Shown in pieces: positions 51,845 to 59,836 of a stretch of 64,000 bases of DNA. This DNA comes from Azospirillum thiophilum (GTDB lineage Bacteria; Pseudomonadota; Alphaproteobacteria; Azospirillales; Azospirillaceae), in assembly GCF_001305595.1 (NCBI RefSeq), contig NZ_CP012402.1, forward strand, positions 517,001 through 581,000, given 5' to 3'. Position 1 is the first letter of the stretch; the number at the start of each line of letters is the position of its first letter. The position numbers and the translations under genes were made by a program. The notes beneath the pieces are model-generated. The model had not been told where the DNA came from, searched no databases, and was given only the letters and a program-made list of their open reading frames with translations.

Positions 51845-52975
51845 TCAGCCGTCGAGCAACCCGTTCGCCTCGCCCAGCGCCGGATAGCCGGCCTCGGCGG
51901 TGTCGGCGCGCAGGGGGGCGGCGAGCGGGGTGGGCAGGGCGGCGATGGTCCGGCCGCCCGGTCCCGCCAGACGGCGGGCGAACAGGCCGCGCTCCTGGAA
52001 ATGCGGGTTGGCGAGCGCCTCCTCCATGCTGCTCATCACGACGCAGCAGACGTCCTTGCCGGCGAAGGCGGTGCGCCAGTGGGCTGAGTCCCTGCCCGCG
52101 ACCAGCCCGGCGACGGCCTGCTTCGTGGCGGCCGGATCCCTGGAATCGTCGCGGAATTCCTCCGGCAGCCCGATGATGGCGCAGAAGGCGGCCCAGAACT
52201 TCTCCTCCAGCGGAGCGGCGGCGAGGAAGCGGCCGTCGGCGGTGCAGTACATCTGGTAGCGCGGCGTCCCGCCGGTGACGAGGTCGCCGCCCGGCACCGG
52301 CCACCGGCCATCGGCCAGCCCGTTGCCCATCGCCCAATAGAGGAAGGTGAACATCCCGTCCGCCATGGCGATGTCGAGGTGGCAGCCCTTGCCGGTGCGG
52401 TTGCGCTCCAGCAGGGCCATCAGGATGTTGACCACCGCCGGATAGGTGCCGCCGCCGATGTCGGCGACCAGCGCCGCCGGCAGGACCGGGGCGCCGTCGC
52501 TGCCGGCCGCCAACGACAGCATGCCGGTCTCGGCGACATAGTTCAGGTCGTGCCCGGCCTCGGCCGCCTTCGGCCCGCTCTGCCCGTAACCGGTGATCGA
52601 GCAGTAGATCAGCCCGGGATTGATCGCCGACAGCGCCGCGTAGCCCAGCCCCAGCCGGTCCATCACGCCGGGCCGGTACTGCTCGACGATCACGTCGGCC
52701 GAGCGGATCAGCGGCATCAGCCGCTCCACCGCGCCATGCCCCTTGAGGTCGAGCGCAATGGAGCGCTTGCCGCGGTTCAGCAGGCCGAAATTCACCGCGT
52801 CGGCGCCGAATTTCGGCTCGTAGCTGCGCATCTCGTCGCCGCGTCCAGGACGCTCGATCTTGATGACCTCGGCCCCGGCCTCGACCAGCATCAGCGTGGC
52901 GAGCGGGCCGGGCAGCAGGGTGCTGAAATCGAGGACACGGATTCCGTCGAGTGGGCGCATCGCTTGCGGGCGCAT
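51845..52975 (-). CDS. CoA-transferase family III / alpha-methylacyl-CoA racemase-like
   Basis: 376 aa; the ATG at 52975 overlaps the upstream stop (ATGA), although MRPLDGIRVLDFS (ATG 52960) would also be a normal start. GHDLNYVAETGML and VADIGGGTYPAVVNILMALL carry the His and Asp of the racemase branch rather than the single Asp of formyl-CoA transferases. It is therefore probably a second 2-methylacyl-CoA epimerase, or a CoA-transferase with a related fold. In operon V. Confidence 0.88.
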   Translation of the reverse strand: MRPQAMRPLDGIRVLDFSTLLPGPLATLMLVEAGAEVIKIERPGRGDEMRSYEPKFGADAVNFGLLNRGKRSIALDLKGHGAVERLMPLIRSADVIVEQYRPGVMDRLGLGYAALSAINPGLIYCSITGYGQSGPKAAEAGHDLNYVAETGMLSLAAGSDGAPVLPAALVADIGGGTYPAVVNILMALLERNRTGKGCHLDIAMADGMFTFLYWAMGNGLADGRWPVPGGDLVTGGTPRYQMYCTADGRFLAAAPLEEKFWAAFCAIIGLPEEFRDDSRDPAATKQAVAGLVAGRDSAHWRTAFAGKDVCCVVMSSMEEALANPHFQERGLFARRLAGPGGRTIAALPTPLAAPLRADTAEAGYPALGEANGLLDG

Positions 52976-53631
52976 CAGGTGAGTCCCTTTTCGGCACGGC
53001 GCTTGGCGACCACGGCGCGGCGGGCCGGGGCGTAGTCGGGGGTGCCGAGCGTCTCGAACAGGGCGGAGGTGACGTCGTAATGGTGCGCCAGCCCGGTGCG
53101 CTCCAGCAGGCCGATCGGACCTTCCGGATAGCCGAGGCCGAGCTTCAGCGTCAGGTCGAGATCGTCGGCCGTCGCCAACTGCTCGTCGAGGCGGCGGAGC
53201 GCGGCGTTGTAGTAGGGGCGGACCAGACGGTCGATGATGCGGCCGGCGAAGTCGCCGCAGACCGCGACCTTCAGCCCGGCGCCCTCCAGCACCGCCCTGG
53301 CGGCAGCGATGGCGCTGTCCGGCGTGGCCGGCTGGCGCACCAGTTCCACGAGATCCGACGGAGCGCCGTCGCCCAGCCGGAAGCGGGCGAAGCCCAGCAC
53401 GTTGGAGCCTTCGGCCCCCCGGCTCTCGCCGGTGTGGGTCCCGAGGCTTTCGGTGCCGAGTTCGACCAGGATGGCGGCGCGGGACGCACGGTCGCTCACC
53501 CCGGTCAGCGCGGAGTCGGCGTCGGCGCCGATCAGGACCACCACCTCACCGGAGGCGGACGCCCCGTCGAGCAGCGGGTGGGCGGCGGGGAAGGAGCGGC
53601 TCGAACCCGTGTCGATCAGTTGGTAGGGCAT
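52975..53631 (-). CDS. Stand-alone 3-hydroxyacyl-CoA dehydrogenase C-terminal domain protein
   Basis: 218 aa. The C-terminal half (about 100-218) has the all-helical dimerisation domain of 3-hydroxyacyl-CoA dehydrogenases: FAGRIIDRLVRPYYNAALRR and LGYPEGPIGLLERTGLAHHY. The N-terminal half (VVVLIGADADSALTGVSDRA) does not show a GxGxxG loop or the catalytic histidine, so it is not a complete dehydrogenase. It lies 3 bp downstream of a full-length one (53635-54516) and overlaps the next gene. It may stabilise that enzyme or bind an acyl-CoA. Confidence 0.8.
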   Translation of the reverse strand: MPYQLIDTGSSRSFPAAHPLLDGASASGEVVVLIGADADSALTGVSDRASRAAILVELGTESLGTHTGESRGAEGSNVLGFARFRLGDGAPSDLVELVRQPATPDSAIAAARAVLEGAGLKVAVCGDFAGRIIDRLVRPYYNAALRRLDEQLATADDLDLTLKLGLGYPEGPIGLLERTGLAHHYDVTSALFETLGTPDYAPARRAVVAKRRAEKGLT

Positions 53632-53634
53632 GGC

Positions 53635-54516
53635 TCAGCCTCCGAACATCGCGTCTTTGTCGTAGTTGTAGAACCCCCGGCCCGACTTGCGGCCCAGATG
53701 GTTCGCGGCGATCATCCGCTTGACCAGCGGCGGGCAGGCCGCGCGCGGGTCGTTGGTGACGCCGTGCAGCGCCTCGCAGAGCAGCAGCTGGGTGTCGAGC
53801 CCGATCAGATCCAGAAGTTCCAGCGGCCCCATCGGGTAGCCGAGCCCCGCCTTGATGGCGCGGTCGATGTCCGCCGGCTCGGCGACGCCGGCCTCGACCA
53901 TGCGGATGGCGTCGTTGTTGAAGGGCACCAGGAAGTAGTTGAGGATGAAGCCGGGATTGTCCTTGGTCTTCACCGGGCGCTGGCCCATCGCCTCGGCGAA
54001 TTTCCAGGCGGTGTCGAACACCTCGGGCGCCGTGGTCAGGCCGGGCGACATCTCGATCAGCTTCATCAGCTGGGCGGGCAGGCAGAAATGCATGCCGACC
54101 ACACGCTCCGGCCGCCCCGACCCGCCGGCGATCTCGGTGATCGACAGGGTGGAGGTGTTGGACGCGAAGATGGTGTGCGGCGGGCAGATGGCGTCGAGAT
54201 CCGAGAACAGGCCGTGCTTGACCTTCAGGTCCTCGAACACCGCCTCGATCACCACGTCGCACTCGGCCATCGCGGCCATCTCGGTGGTGCCGGTCAGGTT
54301 GGCCATGATCGTCTCGACGGCTTGCGCCGTCAGCTTGCCGCGCTGCACCGACTTGGCGAAGAAGCCCTCGGTCTGGCGGCGGGCCCGGTCCAGCGTGTCC
54401 TGGCGGGTGTCGTAGAGGATGGTGCGGAAGCCGGCCCGGGCGGCGACGATGGCGATGCCGGCCCCCATCGTGCCGGCGCCTGCGACGCCGACCGTCTTGA
54501 TGCTGCTCATGGTCAT
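53635..54516 (-). CDS. 3-hydroxyacyl-CoA dehydrogenase
   Basis: 293 aa. The ATG at 54516 overlaps the upstream dehydrogenase stop (ATGA). Rossmann VGVAGAGTMGAGIAIVAARA, catalytic histidine in GMHFCLPAQLMKLIEMSPGL, where the common FFNP is replaced by FCLP, and GYPMGPLELLDLIGLD. The change beside the catalytic His may reflect a bulky or cyclic substrate. NAD-linked oxidation of the 3-hydroxyacyl-CoA in operon V. Confidence 0.92.
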   Translation of the reverse strand: MTMSSIKTVGVAGAGTMGAGIAIVAARAGFRTILYDTRQDTLDRARRQTEGFFAKSVQRGKLTAQAVETIMANLTGTTEMAAMAECDVVIEAVFEDLKVKHGLFSDLDAICPPHTIFASNTSTLSITEIAGGSGRPERVVGMHFCLPAQLMKLIEMSPGLTTAPEVFDTAWKFAEAMGQRPVKTKDNPGFILNYFLVPFNNDAIRMVEAGVAEPADIDRAIKAGLGYPMGPLELLDLIGLDTQLLLCEALHGVTNDPRAACPPLVKRMIAANHLGRKSGRGFYNYDKDAMFGG

Positions 54517-55685
54517 TTCTGCCTCTCGATGAAACTGCGGCCGATCAGCTGGCGGTGGATCTGGTTGGTTCCTTCCCAGATCTGCGTGATCTTGGCGTCG
54601 CGCATCAGCCGTTCCACGCGGTAGTCCTTGCAGTAGCCGTAGCCGCCGAGAAGCTGGACCGCCTCCGTGCTGATCCGCATGGCGAGGTCGGTGGCGCGCA
54701 TCTTCAGCATCGACGCCTCGACGCCGAAATCCTGTTCCCCGTCGTCGATGCGGCGGCCCAACTGCCACAGCCACGCCTCGCACATGGCGAGGTCTGTCGC
54801 CATGTCGGCCAGCAGGAACTGGATGCCCTGGAACTCGATGATCCGCTTGCCGGACTGGCGGCGCTCATTGATGTAGGCGACGGAATCCTCGAAGGCGGCC
54901 CGCGCGATGCCCAGCGCATGCGCCGCGACGCTGGGCCGCGACTTGTTCAGCGAGGCCAGCAGGATGCGCAGGCCCTCGCCGGGCCGGCCCAGCAGGTTGG
55001 CGCGCGGCACCCGGACATTCTCGAACGAGAGCGCCGCCGTGCTCGACGCCCGGTGGCCCATCTTGTCCTCCTTGCGCAGCACGGTCAGGCCGGGCGCACC
55101 CTTCTCCAGGATCAGGACGGAGATCGACTTCTTCGGATCGTCGATCTCGCTCCACTTGCCGAAGACGAGATAGAGGTCGGCGACGTCGCCGTTGGTGATG
55201 AAGAGCTTGGCCCCGTTGACGACGATGTCGTCGCCGTCCGGCGTGAAGCGCGTCTTCATCCCGGTGGCGTCGGAGCCGGCGGCCTCCTCGGTGATGCAGA
55301 GCGCGCCCAGCGCGCCTTCGGCGAGGCGCGGCAGCAGGCGCTGCTTCTGCTCCTCCGTCCCGAAGTCGATCAGCGGCTTCATGCCGTGAAAGTTGGTCGC
55401 CCAGACGATGCCCGTGGAGGCGCAGGCCTTGCTGATTTCCCGCACGCAGGCAAGATAGGCGACGTAGGAAAGCTGGGCGCCGCCATAGGCCTCCGGCACG
55501 AACATGGCATTGAGGCCAAGCTCGTTGATGCCGTGGACGTTGTCCCACGGGAACTCGCCGGTGGCGTCATGGTGTTCGGCCTTCGGCGCGATCCGGTCGC
55601 GGGCCAGTGCCTGGACGCTTTCCAGCAGCATCGCCTCCTCGTCGGAGAGCGGGATGTGGGCGTCGAGCTTCTCGAAGACGTTCAT
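54513..55685 (-). CDS. Acyl-CoA dehydrogenase
   Basis: 390 aa. ALCITEEAAGSDATGMKTRF (FAD region), FITNGDVADLYLVFGKW, AVQLLGGYGYCKDYRVERLM and the C-terminal KITQIWEGTNQIHRQLIGRS with the catalytic glutamate. Homomeric short/medium-chain type, related to pimeloyl- or 2-methylacyl-CoA dehydrogenases in general sequence style. In operon V after the SDR gene, with a short GC hairpin in the 62-bp gap. Confidence 0.93.
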   Translation of the reverse strand: MNVFEKLDAHIPLSDEEAMLLESVQALARDRIAPKAEHHDATGEFPWDNVHGINELGLNAMFVPEAYGGAQLSYVAYLACVREISKACASTGIVWATNFHGMKPLIDFGTEEQKQRLLPRLAEGALGALCITEEAAGSDATGMKTRFTPDGDDIVVNGAKLFITNGDVADLYLVFGKWSEIDDPKKSISVLILEKGAPGLTVLRKEDKMGHRASSTAALSFENVRVPRANLLGRPGEGLRILLASLNKSRPSVAAHALGIARAAFEDSVAYINERRQSGKRIIEFQGIQFLLADMATDLAMCEAWLWQLGRRIDDGEQDFGVEASMLKMRATDLAMRISTEAVQLLGGYGYCKDYRVERLMRDAKITQIWEGTNQIHRQLIGRSFIERQK

Positions 55686-55704
55686 TCCCTGGTCCTTCTT
55701 GTAT

Positions 55705-55730
55705 CCCCTCTCCCCGGGGGGGGAGAGGGG
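55705..55730. repeat. GC hairpin CCCCTCTCCCC / GGGGAGAGGGG
   Basis: Perfect 11-bp arms around a 4-nt G loop in the gap between the SDR and acyl-CoA dehydrogenase genes. The arm sequence is shared with the third hairpin of 51656-51822, so the two belong to one repeat family. No T-run. Confidence 0.7.
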
Positions 55731-55747
55731 GATTTAGGGCCGGTTGG

Positions 55748-56518
55748 TCAATGCGCGATGCCTTGGCCGCCGTCGAGGTAGATGGTCTCGCCGGTCAGGA
55801 AGGGAATGTTCTCCTCCAGCAGCATGGCGGCGAGCCTGGCGACGGCGTCGGCGCCGCTGGGGCCGCCGGCGGGGATGCGCTTTTGCAGGAAGGCGCTGAG
55901 CGGGCCTTCGGACAGCGCTTCGCGGTTCAGGTCGGTCAGGATGTAGCCCGGCGCCAGATTGACGACGCGGATGCCGGCCGGCGCCCATTCCACCGCCAGA
56001 CAGCGCGAGATCGCCCCCACCGCCGCCTTCGACGCGCAGTAGGCGAGGTTCCGCTTCACTCCCATGCGGTCGAAGAAGGACCCCATGTTCAGGATCATGC
56101 CCCTGGTCTTGGCCAGATGCGGGTAGGCTTCGCGGGATGCCACGAACACGGCGGTGGCGTTGGTGGTCATCACCGCGTTGAAGTCGTCGGTGGAGAAGCT
56201 GTCGCTGCGTCCGTCCAGATGGATGCCGGCGTTGTTGACCAGCGCGGTCAGGCCGCCGCCGATGCCGGCGAGCTTGGCGAACACCTCGCGCAATGCCGCC
56301 TCGTCGGTCACGTCGCAGCGCAACGGCAGCAACCGCTCGGCAAGCCCGGCATCCCCGGCCGGCAGCTCCGGGATCGTGCCCTTGCGGGTCAGGCAGGCGA
56401 CGGTGAAGCCGCGCCGGGCCAGCTCGACGGCGATGTCGGCGCCGATGCCGCGCCCGGCGCCGGTGACGGCGACGATCCCGTCCTTGATGGAACTGGGCTT
56501 GAGGGAGGTCTCGGTCAT
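55748..56518 (-). CDS. Short-chain dehydrogenase/reductase (FabG-like)
   Basis: 256 aa. VAVTGAGRGIGADIAVELAR cofactor loop, NNAGIHLDG, S/Y/K active site in MGSFFDRMGVKRNLAYCASK and NLAPGYILTDLNRE. It would oxidise an alcohol or a 3-hydroxyacyl-CoA, possibly the ring-hydroxylated intermediate that becomes the substrate for the BadI-like hydrolase. Its start is 1 bp from the enoyl-CoA hydratase stop, so the genes are co-translated in operon V. Confidence 0.9.
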   Translation of the reverse strand: MTETSLKPSSIKDGIVAVTGAGRGIGADIAVELARRGFTVACLTRKGTIPELPAGDAGLAERLLPLRCDVTDEAALREVFAKLAGIGGGLTALVNNAGIHLDGRSDSFSTDDFNAVMTTNATAVFVASREAYPHLAKTRGMILNMGSFFDRMGVKRNLAYCASKAAVGAISRCLAVEWAPAGIRVVNLAPGYILTDLNREALSEGPLSAFLQKRIPAGGPSGADAVARLAAMLLEENIPFLTGETIYLDGGQGIAH

Positions 56519-56519
56519 G

Positions 56520-57287
56520 TCAGCGATCCTGGAAGCTCGGCTTGCGCTTTTCGGCGAAGGCGGCCATGCCCTCGGCGGCGTCGGCGGTCTGGAAGGCGAG
56601 GGTGGATAGGTCGGCCTCGACCTTCAGCCCCTCGTGGATCGGCAGATCGATGGCCCGCTGCACGGCGGAGCGCGCGAAGGACAGGGCGAGCTTGCCGTAG
56701 ACGGTGAATTCGCGGGCGAAGGCGGCGGCGCCGTCGATCAGCGGTTCGTCGATCAGCCGGTTGACCAGACCGATGCGCTCGGCCTCCTCGGCGCCGACGG
56801 TGCGGCCGGTCAGGATCATCTCCAGCGCGCGGGCCTCGCCGATCAGGCGCGGCAGCCGCTGCGTCCCGCCATAGCCGGGGATCAGCCCCAGCTTGATCTC
56901 CGGCAGGCCCAGCTTGGCGGTGCGCCCGGCGACACGGAAGCTGCAGGCCAGCGCCATCTCAAGCCCGCCGCCGAAGGCGAAGCCGTTGATCACCGCGACC
57001 GAGGGCATCGGCAGGGCGGCCAGCTTGGAAAAGACAGCCTGTCCGAACTCGGCGCCCTTCTTCTGGGCGTCGAGGCTGCGGCCCGTCAGCTCCTTGATGT
57101 CGGCCCCGGCGCAGAAGGATTTCGGACCGGCACCCGTCACCAGCAGGGCGCGGGCGTCGCCCCGCGCCACCTCGTCGAGCGCGGCGGCGATCTCGCCGAG
57201 GATCGCGAAGCTCAGCGCGTTGAGGGCTTCGGGACGGTCCAGCGTCAGGACCGCCAGCTCATCCAGGCGGGTCAGGATGACGGGCAT
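56520..57287 (-). CDS. Enoyl-CoA hydratase
   Basis: 255 aa. Canonical crotonase: SFCAGADIKELTGRS, NGFAFGGGLEMALACSFRVA, LGLPEIKLGLIPGYGGTQRL with the catalytic glutamate, and the C-terminal helix ending EKRKPSFQDR. Start overlaps the ligase stop (ATGA). In operon V it supplies the hydration step for linear enoyl-CoA intermediates. Confidence 0.93.
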   Translation of the reverse strand: MPVILTRLDELAVLTLDRPEALNALSFAILGEIAAALDEVARGDARALLVTGAGPKSFCAGADIKELTGRSLDAQKKGAEFGQAVFSKLAALPMPSVAVINGFAFGGGLEMALACSFRVAGRTAKLGLPEIKLGLIPGYGGTQRLPRLIGEARALEMILTGRTVGAEEAERIGLVNRLIDEPLIDGAAAFAREFTVYGKLALSFARSAVQRAIDLPIHEGLKVEADLSTLAFQTADAAEGMAAFAEKRKPSFQDR

Positions 57288-58996
57288 CAGGTCGTTTCCC
57301 TTGAAAATGAGGGCGAGTGTGCGGCGGGCGCCGTCCAGCGCACCGGGGTCGGTTGCAGCTTGCCGCTCTTGACCCAGTCGATCAGGCCGCGCTTGAGGAT
57401 CTTGCCGCTCGGCGTCATCGGAAAATCGGTGGTGATCGCCAGATATTCGGGCATGTCGTATTTCGACAGTCCGGCCTCGAACAGATGGGTCAGGATCGCC
57501 TTGGGGCTGGGCGGCGCGCCCTCCACCGACAGGATCAGGCAGACCTTCTCGCCCAGCCGGTCGTCGGCCACCGGGATGGCGGCGGCGATCAGCACGGCCG
57601 GGTGGGTCTTGGCCAGATCCTCGATGCGGGACGGGTGGATGTTGTGGCCGCCGCGGATGATGAGATCCTTCTTGCGGCCGACGATCTCCAGGTTGCCCTT
57701 GGCGTCGAAGCGGCCGAGATCGCCGCTCATGAACCAGCCCTGGCGGTTGAAGGAGCCTTCGGTGGCGCGCTGGTTGTCGAAATAGCCCAGCATCAGGCAG
57801 CCGCCGCGCCCGCCGATCTCGCCGATCTCGCCGGGGGCGGCCTCGACGTCCGGCGCGTCCTGCTTCCAGATCTTCACCTCGTAGGCGTTGCAGGCACGCC
57901 CGCAGGTGCCGACAATGGTGTCGACGTCGTCGTCGGGCCGGGTGTACTGGTGCGACCCGTTCTCCGTCATGCCGTAGATGTTCTGCGGCTTGATGCCGAG
58001 CGCCAGGAAGCTGCGCGCGGTTTCCTGCGGGATGGCGGATCCCGCCATGTAGAAGACCGAGACCGCGCCCAGGGCGCTCAGGTTGCGCCGCCGCATTTCC
58101 GACAGGATGTCGATGGCATGGGTGGGGACGCCCATGATGTAGGTGGCGCCGCTCTCCAGGATCCAGTCGAGCGGCTTCAGCCCGGCCGGCGGGTCGTTGA
58201 CGACCAGTTCGCAGCCGGCGGCCAGCGCCTGCTCCAATGCCACCGTTCCGATGTGGTGGCTCATCGGGCTGAGGCTGAGCAGGATGGTGTCCGGCCCGTG
58301 CCCCCAGTCCTCCACCATCGCCCGGCCGTTGGCCAGCAGGCTGTTGTCGGAGTGCATGACCGCCTTCGGCATCCCGGTGGTGCCGGAGGTGAAGGCGAGG
58401 TAGACGATCTTGTCGGCGTTGCCCACCGGCTCGGCATGGACCGGCCGGCGCGGCTCCAGCGGCGGGAAGGGCAGGTCGGCGCCGCTCCAGCGGTCGCCGT
58501 AGGGCTCCAGCCGGTGGATGCGCTTCATGGAGGGCAGGTTGCGGGCGGCGGCGAAGACGTCGGCGGTCCGGCCGCCGGCGATCTGGGCATCGGCACCGTA
58601 GCCGGTCTGGCCGAAGAAGGCGGCGGCGTCGATCCGCTCCAGGAGGCCGGCGATCTCGGCGACCGTGTAGTTCTGGTGCAGCGACGGGTTGCAGACATAG
58701 CCGTTGCGCGAGCAGGCGAGGAAGACCACCACCGCCTCGACCCGGTTGGGCAGCCAGACCGACACGCGCTGGCCGCGGCGGATGCCCCCCTCGTCGAGGT
58801 CGTCGGCGACGCTGTCGACCCAGGACAGCAACTGCGCCCAGGTCAGGCGGCGGACGCCGTCGCGCAGCGCGAAGCGGTCCGGCCGCTCGGCCGCCCGGCG
58901 GGCGAGCAGGCCGTACAGCGTCTCGTCGCGCCAGATGCCGGCCGCCTTGTAGCCTGCCGCCAGCGCGGGGTCATGGAGCGTGAGGACGGTGTTCAC
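57287..58996 (-). CDS. Acyl-CoA synthetase, cyclohexanecarboxylate-CoA ligase-like
   Basis: 569 aa. YLAFTSGTTGMPKAVMHS, IYGMTENGSHQY, SGDLGRFDAKGNLEIVGRKK, LIIRGGHNIHPSRIEDLAKT and the C-terminal GKILKRGLIDWVKSG. The mid-region resembles AliA/BadH-cluster type and medium-chain acid ligases, which would fit next to a BadI-like gene; this sub-assignment is inference. It would activate the acid to its CoA thioester in operon V. Confidence 0.9.
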   Translation of the reverse strand: MNTVLTLHDPALAAGYKAAGIWRDETLYGLLARRAAERPDRFALRDGVRRLTWAQLLSWVDSVADDLDEGGIRRGQRVSVWLPNRVEAVVVFLACSRNGYVCNPSLHQNYTVAEIAGLLERIDAAAFFGQTGYGADAQIAGGRTADVFAAARNLPSMKRIHRLEPYGDRWSGADLPFPPLEPRRPVHAEPVGNADKIVYLAFTSGTTGMPKAVMHSDNSLLANGRAMVEDWGHGPDTILLSLSPMSHHIGTVALEQALAAGCELVVNDPPAGLKPLDWILESGATYIMGVPTHAIDILSEMRRRNLSALGAVSVFYMAGSAIPQETARSFLALGIKPQNIYGMTENGSHQYTRPDDDVDTIVGTCGRACNAYEVKIWKQDAPDVEAAPGEIGEIGGRGGCLMLGYFDNQRATEGSFNRQGWFMSGDLGRFDAKGNLEIVGRKKDLIIRGGHNIHPSRIEDLAKTHPAVLIAAAIPVADDRLGEKVCLILSVEGAPPSPKAILTHLFEAGLSKYDMPEYLAITTDFPMTPSGKILKRGLIDWVKSGKLQPTPVRWTAPAAHSPSFSRETT

Positions 58997-59022
58997 GGAG
59001 GGGCCTCCCTTGCGTCTGGCGG

Positions 59023-59802
59023 TCAGTGGCCGAACTTGTCGGCGTCCGGCTTGCGCCGCTCGGCGAAGGAGGCGGCCAGCTCATGCGACTCGTCGGTTTC
59101 CAGGTAGCCGCGCAGCAGCAGGTCGTGGGCCATGCGCGACAGGCCGCTGACGCCGTTGTGGCGCGCGTTGAAGGCGGCCTTCAGCGAGGCCAGCGCTAAG
59201 GCGCCGCGGTCGGCGATCTCCAGCGCCATGGCGCGGGTGGCGGCCTTCAGCTCGGCGGCGGGGACGACCTCGTTGATCAGGCCGATCTCGGCGGCCTTGG
59301 CGGCGGTCATCTTCGGATTGCGGAACCAGATGTCCTTCGCCCGCTTCTTGCCGACCAGATCCTCCAGGTACCAGGTGCCGTAGCCGGCGTCGAAGCTGCC
59401 GACCATCGGGCCGACCTGCCGGAAGATTGCGGTGTCGGCGGCGATGGTCAGGTCGCAGACCATCTGCAGCACGTTGCCGCCGCCGACCGCGAAGCCGTTG
59501 ACCGAGGCGATGACCGGCTTTTGCAGCTTCTCGATGCTCTCGTACATCTCCAGCGTCGGCAGCACGCCGGCGTAGAGCTGCGACTCCTCCATGCCGTCCT
59601 TGCGGCCCCCGGTGCAGAAGAACCTGTCGCCGGCTCCGGTGATGACCAGGACGCGGGTCCGCGTTTCGCGCCGCACCTCGTTGATGCAGTCGCGGATCTC
59701 GTGGCACATCGTGACATTGAACATGTTGCCGTCTTCGGGACGGTTCAGCGTCAGGGTGCCGACGGGGCCGTCCTCGGCGTAGAGAATGGTTTCGTAGGTC
59801 AT
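59023..59802 (-). CDS. BadI/MenB-like ring hydrolase of the crotonase family
   Basis: 259 aa. Beyond the general crotonase segments, it shows the MenB/BadI signature: FFCTGGRKDG (61-70), NGFAVGGGNVLQMVCDLTIA, GPMVGSFDAGYGTWYLEDLV with D138 and Y141, then KKRAKDIWF and LRGYLETDESHE near the end. BadI opens 2-oxocyclohexane-1-carboxyl-CoA to pimeloyl-CoA; MenB runs the reverse type of Dieckmann reaction. In a catabolic operon the ring-opening role is favoured. It is the second gene after the sigma-54 promoter. Confidence 0.88.
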   Translation of the reverse strand: MTYETILYAEDGPVGTLTLNRPEDGNMFNVTMCHEIRDCINEVRRETRTRVLVITGAGDRFFCTGGRKDGMEESQLYAGVLPTLEMYESIEKLQKPVIASVNGFAVGGGNVLQMVCDLTIAADTAIFRQVGPMVGSFDAGYGTWYLEDLVGKKRAKDIWFRNPKMTAAKAAEIGLINEVVPAAELKAATRAMALEIADRGALALASLKAAFNARHNGVSGLSRMAHDLLLRGYLETDESHELAASFAERRKPDADKFGH

Positions 59803-59836
59803 TGCGTGTGTTTCCGTTTGTTCGTGCAGTCAGCGG

